A DNA stretch of 6,513 nucleotides. Origin: Akkermansiaceae bacterium (GTDB taxonomy: Bacteria; Verrucomicrobiota; Verrucomicrobiia; Verrucomicrobiales; Akkermansiaceae). The DNA lies in NCBI GenBank assembly GCA_023300065.1, contig JALZWJ010000403.1:1-6513 (forward strand). The letters are read 5' to 3'. Every line of letters begins with the position of its first letter. Positions within the stretch are counted from its first letter, which is position 1. Positions 1 through 6,120 of this stretch are shown in pieces. Under the pieces are notes generated by a model that worked only from the letters and a program-made list of their open reading frames with translations, was not told where the DNA came from and made no database searches. A program made the position numbers and the translations under genes.

Positions 1-4
1 TTTT

Positions 5-1195
5 TTACTGTGAGCTAGTGCGGGTGGTCTGGTTTTTTAGGAGGGCCTTGGCTTCGCCGAGTAAAAAGAGTGATCCGGTCAGGAGGGTGGGCTGGCCCTC
101 GGTTGCGGTGAGGGCGGAGGGGAGGTTTGGATAGATGATAGAGGGTAGATCTACGGTGTGATTTTCTGGCGGGATGCTGCGGGGGGAGTTGACGGGGACG
201 AAGTGGAAGGTGGTTGCGATTTCGGAGAGTATGGTGAGGACATCAGGGGTGGCCTTGTCATCGGCGGCGCCGAAGATGATGGCGGCTTTTTGATCTGAGT
301 ATTCAGCTTTCCAAGTCTCGACCAAGGCGTGTGCGGCGTGGGGGTTGTGGGCGGCATCGAGGATGAGGTGGTCATTGATTTTTTCAAAACGCCCAGGCCA
401 GTTGAGGTGCTGGAAGGCAAATTGCACGACATCAAAGCTGAGGTGGTAGCCTGCGGCGACGATGGCTTCGCAGGCGAGGGCGGCATTTTCCTGCTGGTGC
501 TTTCCGGGGAGGGCGATGGTGTAGCCGAGGAGTGGGGCGGTGACGAAGTCGAGCGGGGCTTGGGCCTGGTTCGTGATTTGACGGATCGCTTTCTCGGCCT
601 CGGCGGGCTGTTTTGCGGAGAGGAAGGGTTTGCCGTGAACAGCGATGGCGGCTTTTTCCCGTGCGATTTCATCGAGGGTGGAGCCGAGGATTTGGGTGTG
701 GTCTAGCGAGATGGGGGTGAGGATGCAGACATCGGCGGGGACGGCGGTGGTGGCATCGAGCCGACCGCCCATTCCAGTTTCTAGGACAATGATTTCGCAT
801 TTTTCGTCGCGGAAGTGGCGCATTGCGAGGGCGAGGGTGAGTTCAAAGAAGGTTGGGTGGTCTTCCCAGTCCGCGACTAAATCTCGTAGTTCGGTGACGA
901 GGAGTGCGGTTTTTTCTTCGCTGATTTCGAGGCCGCCGACGCGGACTCGTTCGCGGTAGTCGATGAGATGGGGGGAGGTAAAGAGGCCGGATTTGAGGGC
1001 GAGGCCTTGGGCCAAGGAGTCGATCATGGCGCAGGTGGATCCTTTGCCATTTGTTCCGGCGACGTGGATGACTTTGGTGCGGTGAGAGGGGAAGGCGAGG
1101 AACTCACGCAGGAGGCGTTTTGGGCCATCTAGGCCTAACTTGATTCCAAACATCTGGGTTGAGTAGAGCCAGTCGATAGCCTCATGATAATTCAC
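5..1195 (-). CDS. folC: Bifunctional dihydrofolate synthase / folylpolyglutamate synthase (FolC)
   Basis: This cytosolic ATP-dependent Mur-ligase-type enzyme adds L-glutamate to dihydropteroate to make dihydrofolate, then lengthens the polyglutamate tail of reduced folates. In the 396-residue product the P-loop AGTNGKGST lies at 46-54, the substrate loop TSPHLIDYRERV at 73-84, ETGMGGRLDATT at 139-150, SLDHTQILG at 163-171 and REKAAI at 179-184; by family analogy Lys181 would be the carbamylated lysine. The C-terminal Mur domain begins near PGRFE (267-271), carries DAAHNP (280-285) and ends with LTGSLFLLGE (372-381). It is slightly shorter than the usual 420 or so residues but has every hallmark and looks complete. 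The start is GTG, chosen because the N-terminus (YHEAIDWLYSTQMFGIKLGL) matches where family members begin; no Shine-Dalgarno is visible. It is the last gene of a probable CPBP-comF-folC run, 48 bases after comF. That it is bifunctional, rather than FPGS only, is inferred from the family. Confidence 0.97.
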   Translation of the reverse strand: MNYHEAIDWLYSTQMFGIKLGLDGPKRLLREFLAFPSHRTKVIHVAGTNGKGSTCAMIDSLAQGLALKSGLFTSPHLIDYRERVRVGGLEISEEKTALLVTELRDLVADWEDHPTFFELTLALAMRHFRDEKCEIIVLETGMGGRLDATTAVPADVCILTPISLDHTQILGSTLDEIAREKAAIAVHGKPFLSAKQPAEAEKAIRQITNQAQAPLDFVTAPLLGYTIALPGKHQQENAALACEAIVAAGYHLSFDVVQFAFQHLNWPGRFEKINDHLILDAAHNPHAAHALVETWKAEYSDQKAAIIFGAADDKATPDVLTILSEIATTFHFVPVNSPRSIPPENHTVDLPSIIYPNLPSALTATEGQPTLLTGSLFLLGEAKALLKNQTTRTSSQ

Positions 1196-1243
1196 GGGCT
1201 GACTATGACGAGGGAGGCGGGTTCTGCCAAGGCTGAGGGAGAA

Positions 1244-1963
1244 TTAGCCCCTAACGAGAGTGAGGATTGCGACCTTGGAGGCTTTGCCCTGATGCTTAAG
1301 GACGCGGGTGCATTCATGTGCGGTGGCTCCGGTGGTGAAGACATCGTCTATGAGGATGACGTTGGCCCGACGGAGATGAGGGAGGTGGCGTTTCTTCATT
1401 TGAAAGGCTCCGTGTAGGTTGGAGAGGCGCTGTTTTCGGTTCAGCTTGGTCTGGGTGAGGGTGGGGCGCGCGCGTTTTAGGGCGTTGCGAAAAGGGAGGC
1501 CGGTGAGCTTGCTCATTTCGCGGGCGAGCTCGAAGGCTTGATTTGCGTGCCGCGTTTGTTGTCGCCGCCAGTGCAGGGGGACTGGGATGAGGATGGCGTT
1601 GGCTCCAAGTTGGCGGAAGCGGTCGTCTTCTTTCCAGGTCTCGGCGAGGAAGCGTGCGAGTTCCCGCGCGATGTAGAAGTGCCGTCGGTATTTGAGGCTA
1701 TGGACGAGATGAAAGGGGAGAGTGTGTCCTTTGAGGGCGGCGCGTGCGAAGTGGAAGTCGTGGGTGGAGCCGAGGCAGTTATTGCACTGGAAGTGGCCTT
1801 CAATATTTCCATCAAAGGTTTCGCCACAGTTTTGGCAGAAGGGTTCGCTGATTTTGGGGAGATCCTCCGCGCAGGTGGTGCAGAGGGAGCGTCCGTTTTT
1901 AAGGGATTTTTGGCACAGTTCGCAGAGGGCCGGGTAAAAACAGTCGAGAAGCCGTTGAAGCAT
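1244..1963 (-). CDS. ComF family protein (zinc-ribbon plus phosphoribosyltransferase domain)
   Basis: This is a 239-residue protein of the ComFC/GntX family: an N-terminal Cys-rich zinc-binding part followed by a type I phosphoribosyltransferase fold. Cys pairs lie at 14/17, 28/31, 43/46 and 60/63, enough for two zinc sites. The conserved LIPVPLHWRRQQTRHANQ (125-142) and RARPTLTQTKLNRKQR (164-179) regions are typical of the family, and the PRPP-binding loop is VILIDDVFTTGATAHEC (202-218). In naturally competent bacteria ComF proteins help single-stranded DNA enter the cytosol or be processed there, but homologues also occur widely in species not known to be competent, and no other competence gene is in this window, so the role stays open. 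The ATG lies 3 bases after the stop of the upstream CPBP gene (TGA-GCC-ATG), which suggests translation by re-initiation; no independent Shine-Dalgarno is evident. Family assignment is firm; biological function is not. Confidence 0.93.
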   Translation of the reverse strand: MLQRLLDCFYPALCELCQKSLKNGRSLCTTCAEDLPKISEPFCQNCGETFDGNIEGHFQCNNCLGSTHDFHFARAALKGHTLPFHLVHSLKYRRHFYIARELARFLAETWKEDDRFRQLGANAILIPVPLHWRRQQTRHANQAFELAREMSKLTGLPFRNALKRARPTLTQTKLNRKQRLSNLHGAFQMKKRHLPHLRRANVILIDDVFTTGATAHECTRVLKHQGKASKVAILTLVRG

Positions 1964-1966
1964 GGC

Positions 1967-2998
1967 TCAAGATTCCGATTTACGGGGTGTGTGAATGAAC
2001 CTCAAGTAGAGTGCGAGGACGATCCCTGTCATGATTAGGGTAGCGATGGGGACGATCCCTTGGGTCAATTCTTTCCCCATGTAAAAGTGGAAGTCGTCAG
2101 GGAAATTAGCGCGCCGATTGGCGAGGGTTGCGAAGAGGGTGGCGCAAAAAATCCACCCTGCATGGAGTCCGAAGGGGAGCCAAAGCGCGGCAGTGGCCAC
2201 TCGTGCGGCCCCTAAAATGAGGCCCATGAAAAAGAGACCAATGAAGGTGTGGATTACGGCCTGGCTCTCTAGAAAGTTACGACTCACGAGGATGAGCATC
2301 TCAAAGCCCGCCTCCGGAGCGCGGGGGTTACTGACGATGCCGTCGCCGGTGGGCATTAGAAAGTGGATCGCGGCAAAGAGAAGTGAAAGCGAGATGATGG
2401 CGATGCTAGGGCGAAACGCTCTGAGGAAAATCCCGAGCAGGATCCCTCTAAAACACAGTTCCTCAAGAAGTGACATGAGGATGGCGGGGCGCATGGTTTC
2501 CGCGATTAATTGCCAGAATTGGGCTTTGGTGGGGTGGCGTTCCCACTCGAACCAATTCAGCTCGAAGACGAACCATGCCATCGCGCAGAAGAAGGCTGAT
2601 GCGAGGCAAAATCCTACGAATGATTGGAGGATGCCCCAGTGGATTTTTTTCAATGGTTGCCCCATACGGGGCGGGGTGTGGTTTGGCGGGATGCCTACGG
2701 TCCAAGGGTTTTTGCGGCGTTGACGAGCATGGCGTCTTAAATCAAGGGTGTAGAAAAGAGGAGCAAGGCAGATGAGCGCAGAGATTAAGAAGCCCCGCCA
2801 GAAGTAGGCTGCGAAGTCTGCCCGCTCCGCGCGGGAGGCGAGCCAAGTGACCTCATCTGTGGTGTCCTTGGTGAGTGCGACGTTGGCGAAGCCTTTCCCG
2901 ATCTGATAAAGATAGGGGCTAATGATCGCGGCAAGCAGGAACGAGGCGATCACATAAAGGATCACTTTGCAGACGTCGGCAAAGGCAGCAACTCGCAC
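1967..2998 (-). CDS. CPBP family intramembrane glutamic endopeptidase (CAAX protease/bacteriocin-processing, Abi type)
   Basis: This is a 343-residue polytopic membrane protein. Its catalytic motif EELCFRG (EExxxR: Glu179, Glu180, Arg184) is followed by FAAIH (FxxxH: Phe208, His212) and a third conserved histidine in GLHAGW (His279), so the protease looks intact. Hydrophobic segments are visible at about 12-32, 66-84, 122-148, 170-193, 199-215, 247-268, 270-290 and 313-335, giving roughly eight membrane passes. A basic cytosolic-looking stretch (88-120, RRHARQRRKNPW and onward) separates the second and third. Family members cleave prenylated or other membrane-embedded substrates, mature or protect against bacteriocins, or act in signalling; nothing here identifies the substrate. 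The start is GTG: an in-frame TGA lies just upstream and there is no ATG in the N-terminal region, so this is the only sensible long start, although no Shine-Dalgarno precedes it. It is first in the run leading to comF and folC, whose products are cytosolic, so the linkage says little about its job. Confidence 0.92.
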   Translation of the reverse strand: MRVAAFADVCKVILYVIASFLLAAIISPYLYQIGKGFANVALTKDTTDEVTWLASRAERADFAAYFWRGFLISALICLAPLFYTLDLRRHARQRRKNPWTVGIPPNHTPPRMGQPLKKIHWGILQSFVGFCLASAFFCAMAWFVFELNWFEWERHPTKAQFWQLIAETMRPAILMSLLEELCFRGILLGIFLRAFRPSIAIISLSLLFAAIHFLMPTGDGIVSNPRAPEAGFEMLILVSRNFLESQAVIHTFIGLFFMGLILGAARVATAALWLPFGLHAGWIFCATLFATLANRRANFPDDFHFYMGKELTQGIVPIATLIMTGIVLALYLRFIHTPRKSES

Positions 2999-3095
2999 AG
3001 GTGGAAGAGTAAGTCAGAAGGGGGGTGGTATGGAAACCTCGAATCGGGTAATTTCAAAGTTGGATTTTTCCCTCTAACGGCTCATTAATCCAGTC
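2999..3095. promoter_or_regulatory. Divergent intergenic region, probable promoters for both sides
   Basis: These 97 bases separate the GTG of the CPBP gene (minus) from the ATG of the small hypothetical gene (plus), so promoters for both units should lie here. For the minus direction a TTGAAA box (plus-strand 3052-3057) is a good -35 match, but the best -10 partner (CATACC) sits about 19 bases away and is poor. For the plus direction TTGGAT (3060-3065) and CATTAA (3083-3088) have 17-base spacing, but each matches consensus at only three of six positions. Neither pair is convincing by itself; the position between divergent genes is the main argument. No operator-like inverted repeat or riboswitch-like structure was seen. 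Confidence 0.25.
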
Positions 3096-3356
3096 ATGAC
3101 GAGGCATCAATGGCGGGAAGACAATGGAGACGAGGTCCGTTTCTGGCGTGCGAACTATCACGGCGGGCGCTTTGAGCTCTACACGAAGGAGAAGGAGGCG
3201 GACAGTTGGCGGAAGCTAAGTCCGCCGACCAAGGAGGAGTGGCAGGCTCTGCGTGATGTCCTTTGGAAAAAGTATCAACGTAAGCGTGTGGCTTGGAACT
3301 TGGTCGCGAAGGTCGATAAGATGCTCGGAAAAGTCAATGAAGGCCCGCCGCAATAA
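3096..3356 (+). CDS. Small hypothetical protein, Trp-rich and basic, overlapping bioA
   Basis: I do not recognise this 86-residue protein. It has six tryptophans (6, 17, 38, 49, 57, 67) and many charged residues, with no signal peptide or membrane segment, so it should be cytosolic. Residues 13-41 (EVRFWRANYHGGRFELYTKE and beyond) alternate in a way that suggests a beta-hairpin or short sheet; residues 45-78 (KEEWQALRDVLWKKYQRKRV and onward) look like one or two amphipathic helices with a basic face. The frame is open from an ATG, the composition looks like a folded protein rather than a random frame, and it fills the space between the divergent promoter region and bioA. Its last 20 bases overlap the preferred bioA start, so the two are probably co-transcribed and translationally coupled. 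A nucleic-acid or protein-binding role is conceivable from the basic helices, but that is guesswork. No Shine-Dalgarno precedes the ATG. Confidence 0.68.
   Translation: MTRHQWREDNGDEVRFWRANYHGGRFELYTKEKEADSWRKLSPPTKEEWQALRDVLWKKYQRKRVAWNLVAKVDKMLGKVNEGPPQ
3327..3333 (+). promoter_or_regulatory. Possible weak ribosome binding site for bioA
   Basis: The purine run GGAAAAG ends 3 bases before the ATG at 3337. It is a partial Shine-Dalgarno match and closer to the start than usual, but together with the protein alignment it favours 3337 over the far-upstream ATG at 3253. It lies inside the coding sequence of the small upstream gene, as expected for a coupled pair. Confidence 0.25.
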
Positions 3357-4560
3357 GTGGGTCGTGGCGGACCAGGCGCACGCTTGGCACCCGTTTACTG
3401 ATCAGGAGATCTGGGAGGATGGCGATCCGCTTGTGATCCAAAAAGGAGAGGGGAGTTGGCTCATCGATACTGAGGGGCGTCGCTACCTCGATGCGAATTC
3501 TAGTATCTGGACCAATATCCACGGTCATAGCCATCCCGAAATTGTCGCGGCGATTCAAGCGCAGGCTGCGACTCTTTGTCATAGTTCTTATCTCGGTCTG
3601 GCGAATGATAAGGCGAGTGAGCTGGCGGAGAAGCTCTGTGGCTTTTTCCCCGGCACCTTAGAGCGGTGCTTTTTTTCAGATGATGGCTCCACCGCCTTGG
3701 AGGTGGCTTTTAAAATGTCTCTGCAATGGCGCCAACAAAATGGGCAGCCTGAGCGGACGGGGATCATTGCTTTTGAAAATGCTTACCATGGCGATACCCT
3801 CGGCGCGGCATCGGTGGGAGGGGTTTCACGTTTTATCAAAGGGTATGGCGAGGTGGGGCTGGAGGTTTACCGAGTCGCTTCTTTTGCGGATCTTGCCTCG
3901 CTCCCTCAGGTGGTGATCGATACGGCATCGGCGGTGGTGATCGAGCCATTGATCCAAGGAGTCAACCAGATGCGACCTTGGCCGGTGGGAATGCTCGCGG
4001 AGCTCCGCGCGTGGTCATTGGAAAACGGGCTTCATCTTATTTTAGATGAAGTCATGACGGGGTTTGGGCGGACGGGTGCGATGTTCGCCTGCCAGAAAGA
4101 GGGGGTTATTCCAGACTTTCTCTGCCTCGCGAAGGGGCTGACCGGTGGGACGATGCCTCTCGCGGCGACTCTGACTACGGGGGAGATTTATGAGGGATTC
4201 AAAGGTCCAGATCGGACGTTCTATTACGGCCATAGCTATACCGGGAATGCTCTAGGTTGTGCGGCTGCGCTAGCAAGTCTGGCGGTCTTTGATAAAGAGA
4301 ACACTCTTGCTGATGTGGAGCGCAAAGGGAGTTTTCTAGAAGCCCAGATCCGTGAGCTACCCTACGTGAAAGAAGTCCGGCGAGTGGGCTTAGTGATCGG
4401 TTTTGATATCGAGGGATGCGGCCAGGAATTTTGCCAAAAACTCCGGGAGCGCGGGGTGCTGACGCGGCCGATTTTAAACACCATCGTGATGATGCCGCCG
4501 CTGAGTGTTACTGATTCTGAGCTGGAGTTTCTCGTGGAGAAGTTGGCAGAGGGGATTTAA
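3337..4560 (+). CDS. bioA: Adenosylmethionine-8-amino-7-oxononanoate aminotransferase (DAPA aminotransferase), possibly lysine-dependent
   Basis: This PLP enzyme of biotin synthesis converts 8-amino-7-oxononanoate (KAPA) to 7,8-diaminononanoate (DAPA). In the 407-residue product, WHPFTD (17-22) opens the fold, NSSIWTNIHGH (54-64) lines the substrate pocket, GST (117-119) and YHGDT (150-154) bind the cofactor, DEVMTGFGRTG (237-247) holds the PLP-ring aspartate Asp237, CLAKGLTGG has the Schiff-base Lys266, GHSYTGN (298-304) binds phosphate, and Arg377 in LTRP should bind substrate. The frame opens at an ATG at 3253, but the 28 residues before 3337 do not look like BioA and overlap the upstream gene; a GTG at 3364 is a second alternative. 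At 407 residues it is shorter than usual, mainly because the stretch before VVIEPLIQG (about 180-200) is compact. As I recall the reference proteins, SSIW and GHSYTGN resemble the Bacillus lysine-using enzyme more than E. coli BioA, so the amino donor is uncertain. No other biotin genes are in the window. Its stop lies 9 bases from the convergent SDR gene. Confidence 0.93.
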   Translation: MKARRNKWVVADQAHAWHPFTDQEIWEDGDPLVIQKGEGSWLIDTEGRRYLDANSSIWTNIHGHSHPEIVAAIQAQAATLCHSSYLGLANDKASELAEKLCGFFPGTLERCFFSDDGSTALEVAFKMSLQWRQQNGQPERTGIIAFENAYHGDTLGAASVGGVSRFIKGYGEVGLEVYRVASFADLASLPQVVIDTASAVVIEPLIQGVNQMRPWPVGMLAELRAWSLENGLHLILDEVMTGFGRTGAMFACQKEGVIPDFLCLAKGLTGGTMPLAATLTTGEIYEGFKGPDRTFYYGHSYTGNALGCAAALASLAVFDKENTLADVERKGSFLEAQIRELPYVKEVRRVGLVIGFDIEGCGQEFCQKLRERGVLTRPILNTIVMMPPLSVTDSELEFLVEKLAEGI

Positions 4561-4569
4561 AGCTCCCGT

Positions 4570-6012
4570 TCATCGTCGTTCACCGCCATTGGCGAGGCGC
4601 TTGGCCATGAGGGGGAAGAGGATCCAGTGGAGAGGGAGGATGGCATACCAATAGGCGCGGCCTAGGAGGCCCTTTGGGCGGAAGGTGGCGGTTTGGATGA
4701 GTTGGTCTTTTGTGATCTCGAATTGGAGCCAAGCTTCGCCGGGCATTTTCATTTCGGCGAGGAGGATGAGGCGGGCGGAGTGGGGGGTGGTGGTTTGATC
4801 GGCGAGGAGGACGCGCCAGAAGTCGAGAGCATCGCCTGCGTTGAGTTCGGTGGGGTGGCGTCGGCCGCGACGGATGCCGGTGCCGCCGGAGAGGCGGTCC
4901 ATCCAGCCACGGAGTTTCCAAGCCCAGTTCATAGAGGGCCAGCCATTGGCTCCGCCGAGGGACCAGACGGCGGTGATGGCGGCGGCGCGGTCGGTGGTGA
5001 GGGGGACGGCTTGACGATCAAAGAGGACGCCATGAGAGGGGACTTGGACGGATTGGAGGAAGGCGGGGTCGAGCTTGCCGGAGGCGAGGGAATCGAACCA
5101 AGAGGAGGGGACTTTGTTTTGGGCGATGCGGACGAAGGCTTTGCCGATGGATTGTTGGTAGGTGAGGAGGTCTTGGGGGACGATTTTTTGGATACGGGTG
5201 TCATGGCAGACGGTCTCGTTGATGAGGGATTGGACGAGTGACTTGGCCAAGGGGTAGCTGGCGGCGGTGACGAGGTAGAGCCAGCGGGCGGAGAGGCCGG
5301 GGGTGAAGAATGGGACTGGGATAATGTAGCGTTTGAGGTCGCGGGCCTGGGCATATCCGAGGAGGAGTTCGCGGTAGGTGAGGACGTCTGGCCCTCCGAT
5401 ATCGAACTCTTGGGCGAGGGTTTTTTGCTGACCCAGAACGCCGGTGAGGTAGCCGATGACGTTTCGGATGGCGATGGGTTGGCAGCGATTACCGGCCCAT
5501 TTTGGGGTGATCATGAAGGGGAGTTTTTCGGCAAGATCGCGGATGATCTCGAAGGAGGCGGAGCCGGACCCGACGATGATAGAGGCACGCAGGGTGGTGA
5601 CTGGGACGGGCCCCTCGCGGAGGAGGGCGTTGACTTTCTCGCGGGAGGCGAGGTGGGCGGAGAGCGCGCCTTTTGGGACGAGGCCGCTGAGGTAGATGAC
5701 TTGTTTGCAGTCGACCCACTCGGCGAAGCGGCGGGCGCAGTCGGACTCACGCTGGGCGAAGTCGCTGCCAGATCCCATGGAGTGGAGGAGGTAGTAAGCG
5801 GCATCGAGATCGGAGGGAGCGGGCGGGAGTTTGCCGAGGAAATCACCCTCGAGGAGGGTGAGTTGATGGCTTTCGATGAACTGTTGGAATTGGGAAGAAG
5901 GGAAGCGGGAGATGGACCGCACGATCCCGGTGACGCGGTGTCCTGCCTCAAGGAGGGTGGGGAGGAGGCGCATGCCGATGTAGCCGTTGGCGCCGGTGAG
6001 GAGGATGTGCAT
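4570..6012 (-). CDS. SDR-family NAD(P)-binding oxidoreductase with C-terminal DUF2867 domain (YbjT-like)
   Basis: This 480-residue protein has an N-terminal Rossmann domain with the nucleotide-binding motif GANGYIG (7-13), then LLHSMGSGSDF (75-85), IYLSGLVP (106-113) and IIVGSGSASFEIIRDL (145-160), typical of atypical SDRs. From about 330 to 475 it carries a DUF2867-like domain (VWSLGGANGWPSMNWAWKLR, 349-368; GDALDFWRV, 393-401) and ends in a hydrophobic then basic tail (454-474, WYAILPLHWILFPLMAKRLA). Architecture, length and many motifs match my memory of E. coli YbjT, whose reaction is not well defined, so I give no substrate. The usual SDR catalytic Tyr-x3-Lys is absent; HLASR (120-124) stands there, so classical SDR catalysis is doubtful. 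The hydrophobic tail might attach it to the membrane. An in-frame ATG exists at 6066, but its 18 extra residues precede the normal Rossmann start and their codons run into the lysS terminator, so 6012 is preferred. It is convergent with bioA and codon use is strongly C-rich on the coding strand. Confidence 0.92.
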   Translation of the reverse strand: MHILLTGANGYIGMRLLPTLLEAGHRVTGIVRSISRFPSSQFQQFIESHQLTLLEGDFLGKLPPAPSDLDAAYYLLHSMGSGSDFAQRESDCARRFAEWVDCKQVIYLSGLVPKGALSAHLASREKVNALLREGPVPVTTLRASIIVGSGSASFEIIRDLAEKLPFMITPKWAGNRCQPIAIRNVIGYLTGVLGQQKTLAQEFDIGGPDVLTYRELLLGYAQARDLKRYIIPVPFFTPGLSARWLYLVTAASYPLAKSLVQSLINETVCHDTRIQKIVPQDLLTYQQSIGKAFVRIAQNKVPSSWFDSLASGKLDPAFLQSVQVPSHGVLFDRQAVPLTTDRAAAITAVWSLGGANGWPSMNWAWKLRGWMDRLSGGTGIRRGRRHPTELNAGDALDFWRVLLADQTTTPHSARLILLAEMKMPGEAWLQFEITKDQLIQTATFRPKGLLGRAYWYAILPLHWILFPLMAKRLANGGERR

Positions 6013-6064
6013 TGAGGCCAAGGATAAGCGCAAAGTCAAAATACGCGATGAGAGAATCGCCCAC
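6013..6064 (-). promoter_or_regulatory. Short leader of the SDR gene, expected to hold its promoter
   Basis: After the lysS terminator only 52 bases remain before the SDR ATG. A TTGACT box (complement of 6034-6039) is a fair -35, but the -10 position 17 bases on would be CTCAAT (complement of 6011-6016), overlapping the start codon; that is not a credible promoter. No Shine-Dalgarno-like purine run precedes the ATG. The region is listed because a promoter is expected here, not because one is clearly seen. Confidence 0.2.
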
Positions 6065-6101
6065 AAAAAAGCCCGTGACCGACTGGGCGGGCACGGGCTT
6101 T
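6065..6101 (-). terminator. Rho-independent terminator of lysS
   Basis: Read on the minus strand, AAAGCCCGTG (6101-6092) pairs perfectly with CACGGGCTTT (6077-6068) across a 14-base loop. The GC-rich part of the stem runs straight into six T residues (6070-6065). It starts 19 bases after the lysS stop codon and has exactly the right orientation. It lies 52 bases upstream of the SDR start codon, so the SDR gene should need its own promoter or rely on read-through. Confidence 0.92.
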
Positions 6102-6120
6102 GAAAAGGGGTGGGGCTTGA

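Noticed and set aside
1538..2038. Plus-strand open frame (166 codons) antisense to comF
   Set aside because: The minus frame has the full Cys-pair and PRPP motif set of ComF; the antisense product is compositionally biased and shows no domain.
2118..2723. Plus-strand open frame (201 codons) antisense to the CPBP protease
   Set aside because: The product is a Lys/Arg/Met/Pro-rich shadow, while the minus frame has EExxxR, FxxxH and regular membrane helices.
3253..3336. N-terminal extension of bioA from the ATG at 3253
   Set aside because: The 28 added residues do not resemble BioA and would lie entirely within the coding sequence of the upstream small gene; ATG 3337 fits the family start.
4584..4594. 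Inverted repeat CGCCA-T-TGGCG near the end of the SDR gene
   Set aside because: A one-base loop cannot form a proper hairpin, the T-run is missing, and it lies in coding sequence; not a terminator.
4693..5241. Plus-strand open frame (182 codons) antisense to the DUF2867 part of the SDR gene
   Set aside because: Same Gly/Glu-rich composition and cause as the other antisense frames; no recognisable domain or start signal.
5410..6015. Long plus-strand open frame (201 codons) antisense to the SDR gene
   Set aside because: Product is a low-complexity Gly/Glu/Asp/Ala string with no motif, and the minus-strand frame is a clear SDR. The open frame follows from the G-rich plus strand removing stops.
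6013..6066. N-terminal extension of the SDR gene from an ATG at 6066
   Set aside because: Rossmann proteins begin right before the first beta strand (MHILLTGANG), and the extension runs into the T-tract of the lysS terminator.
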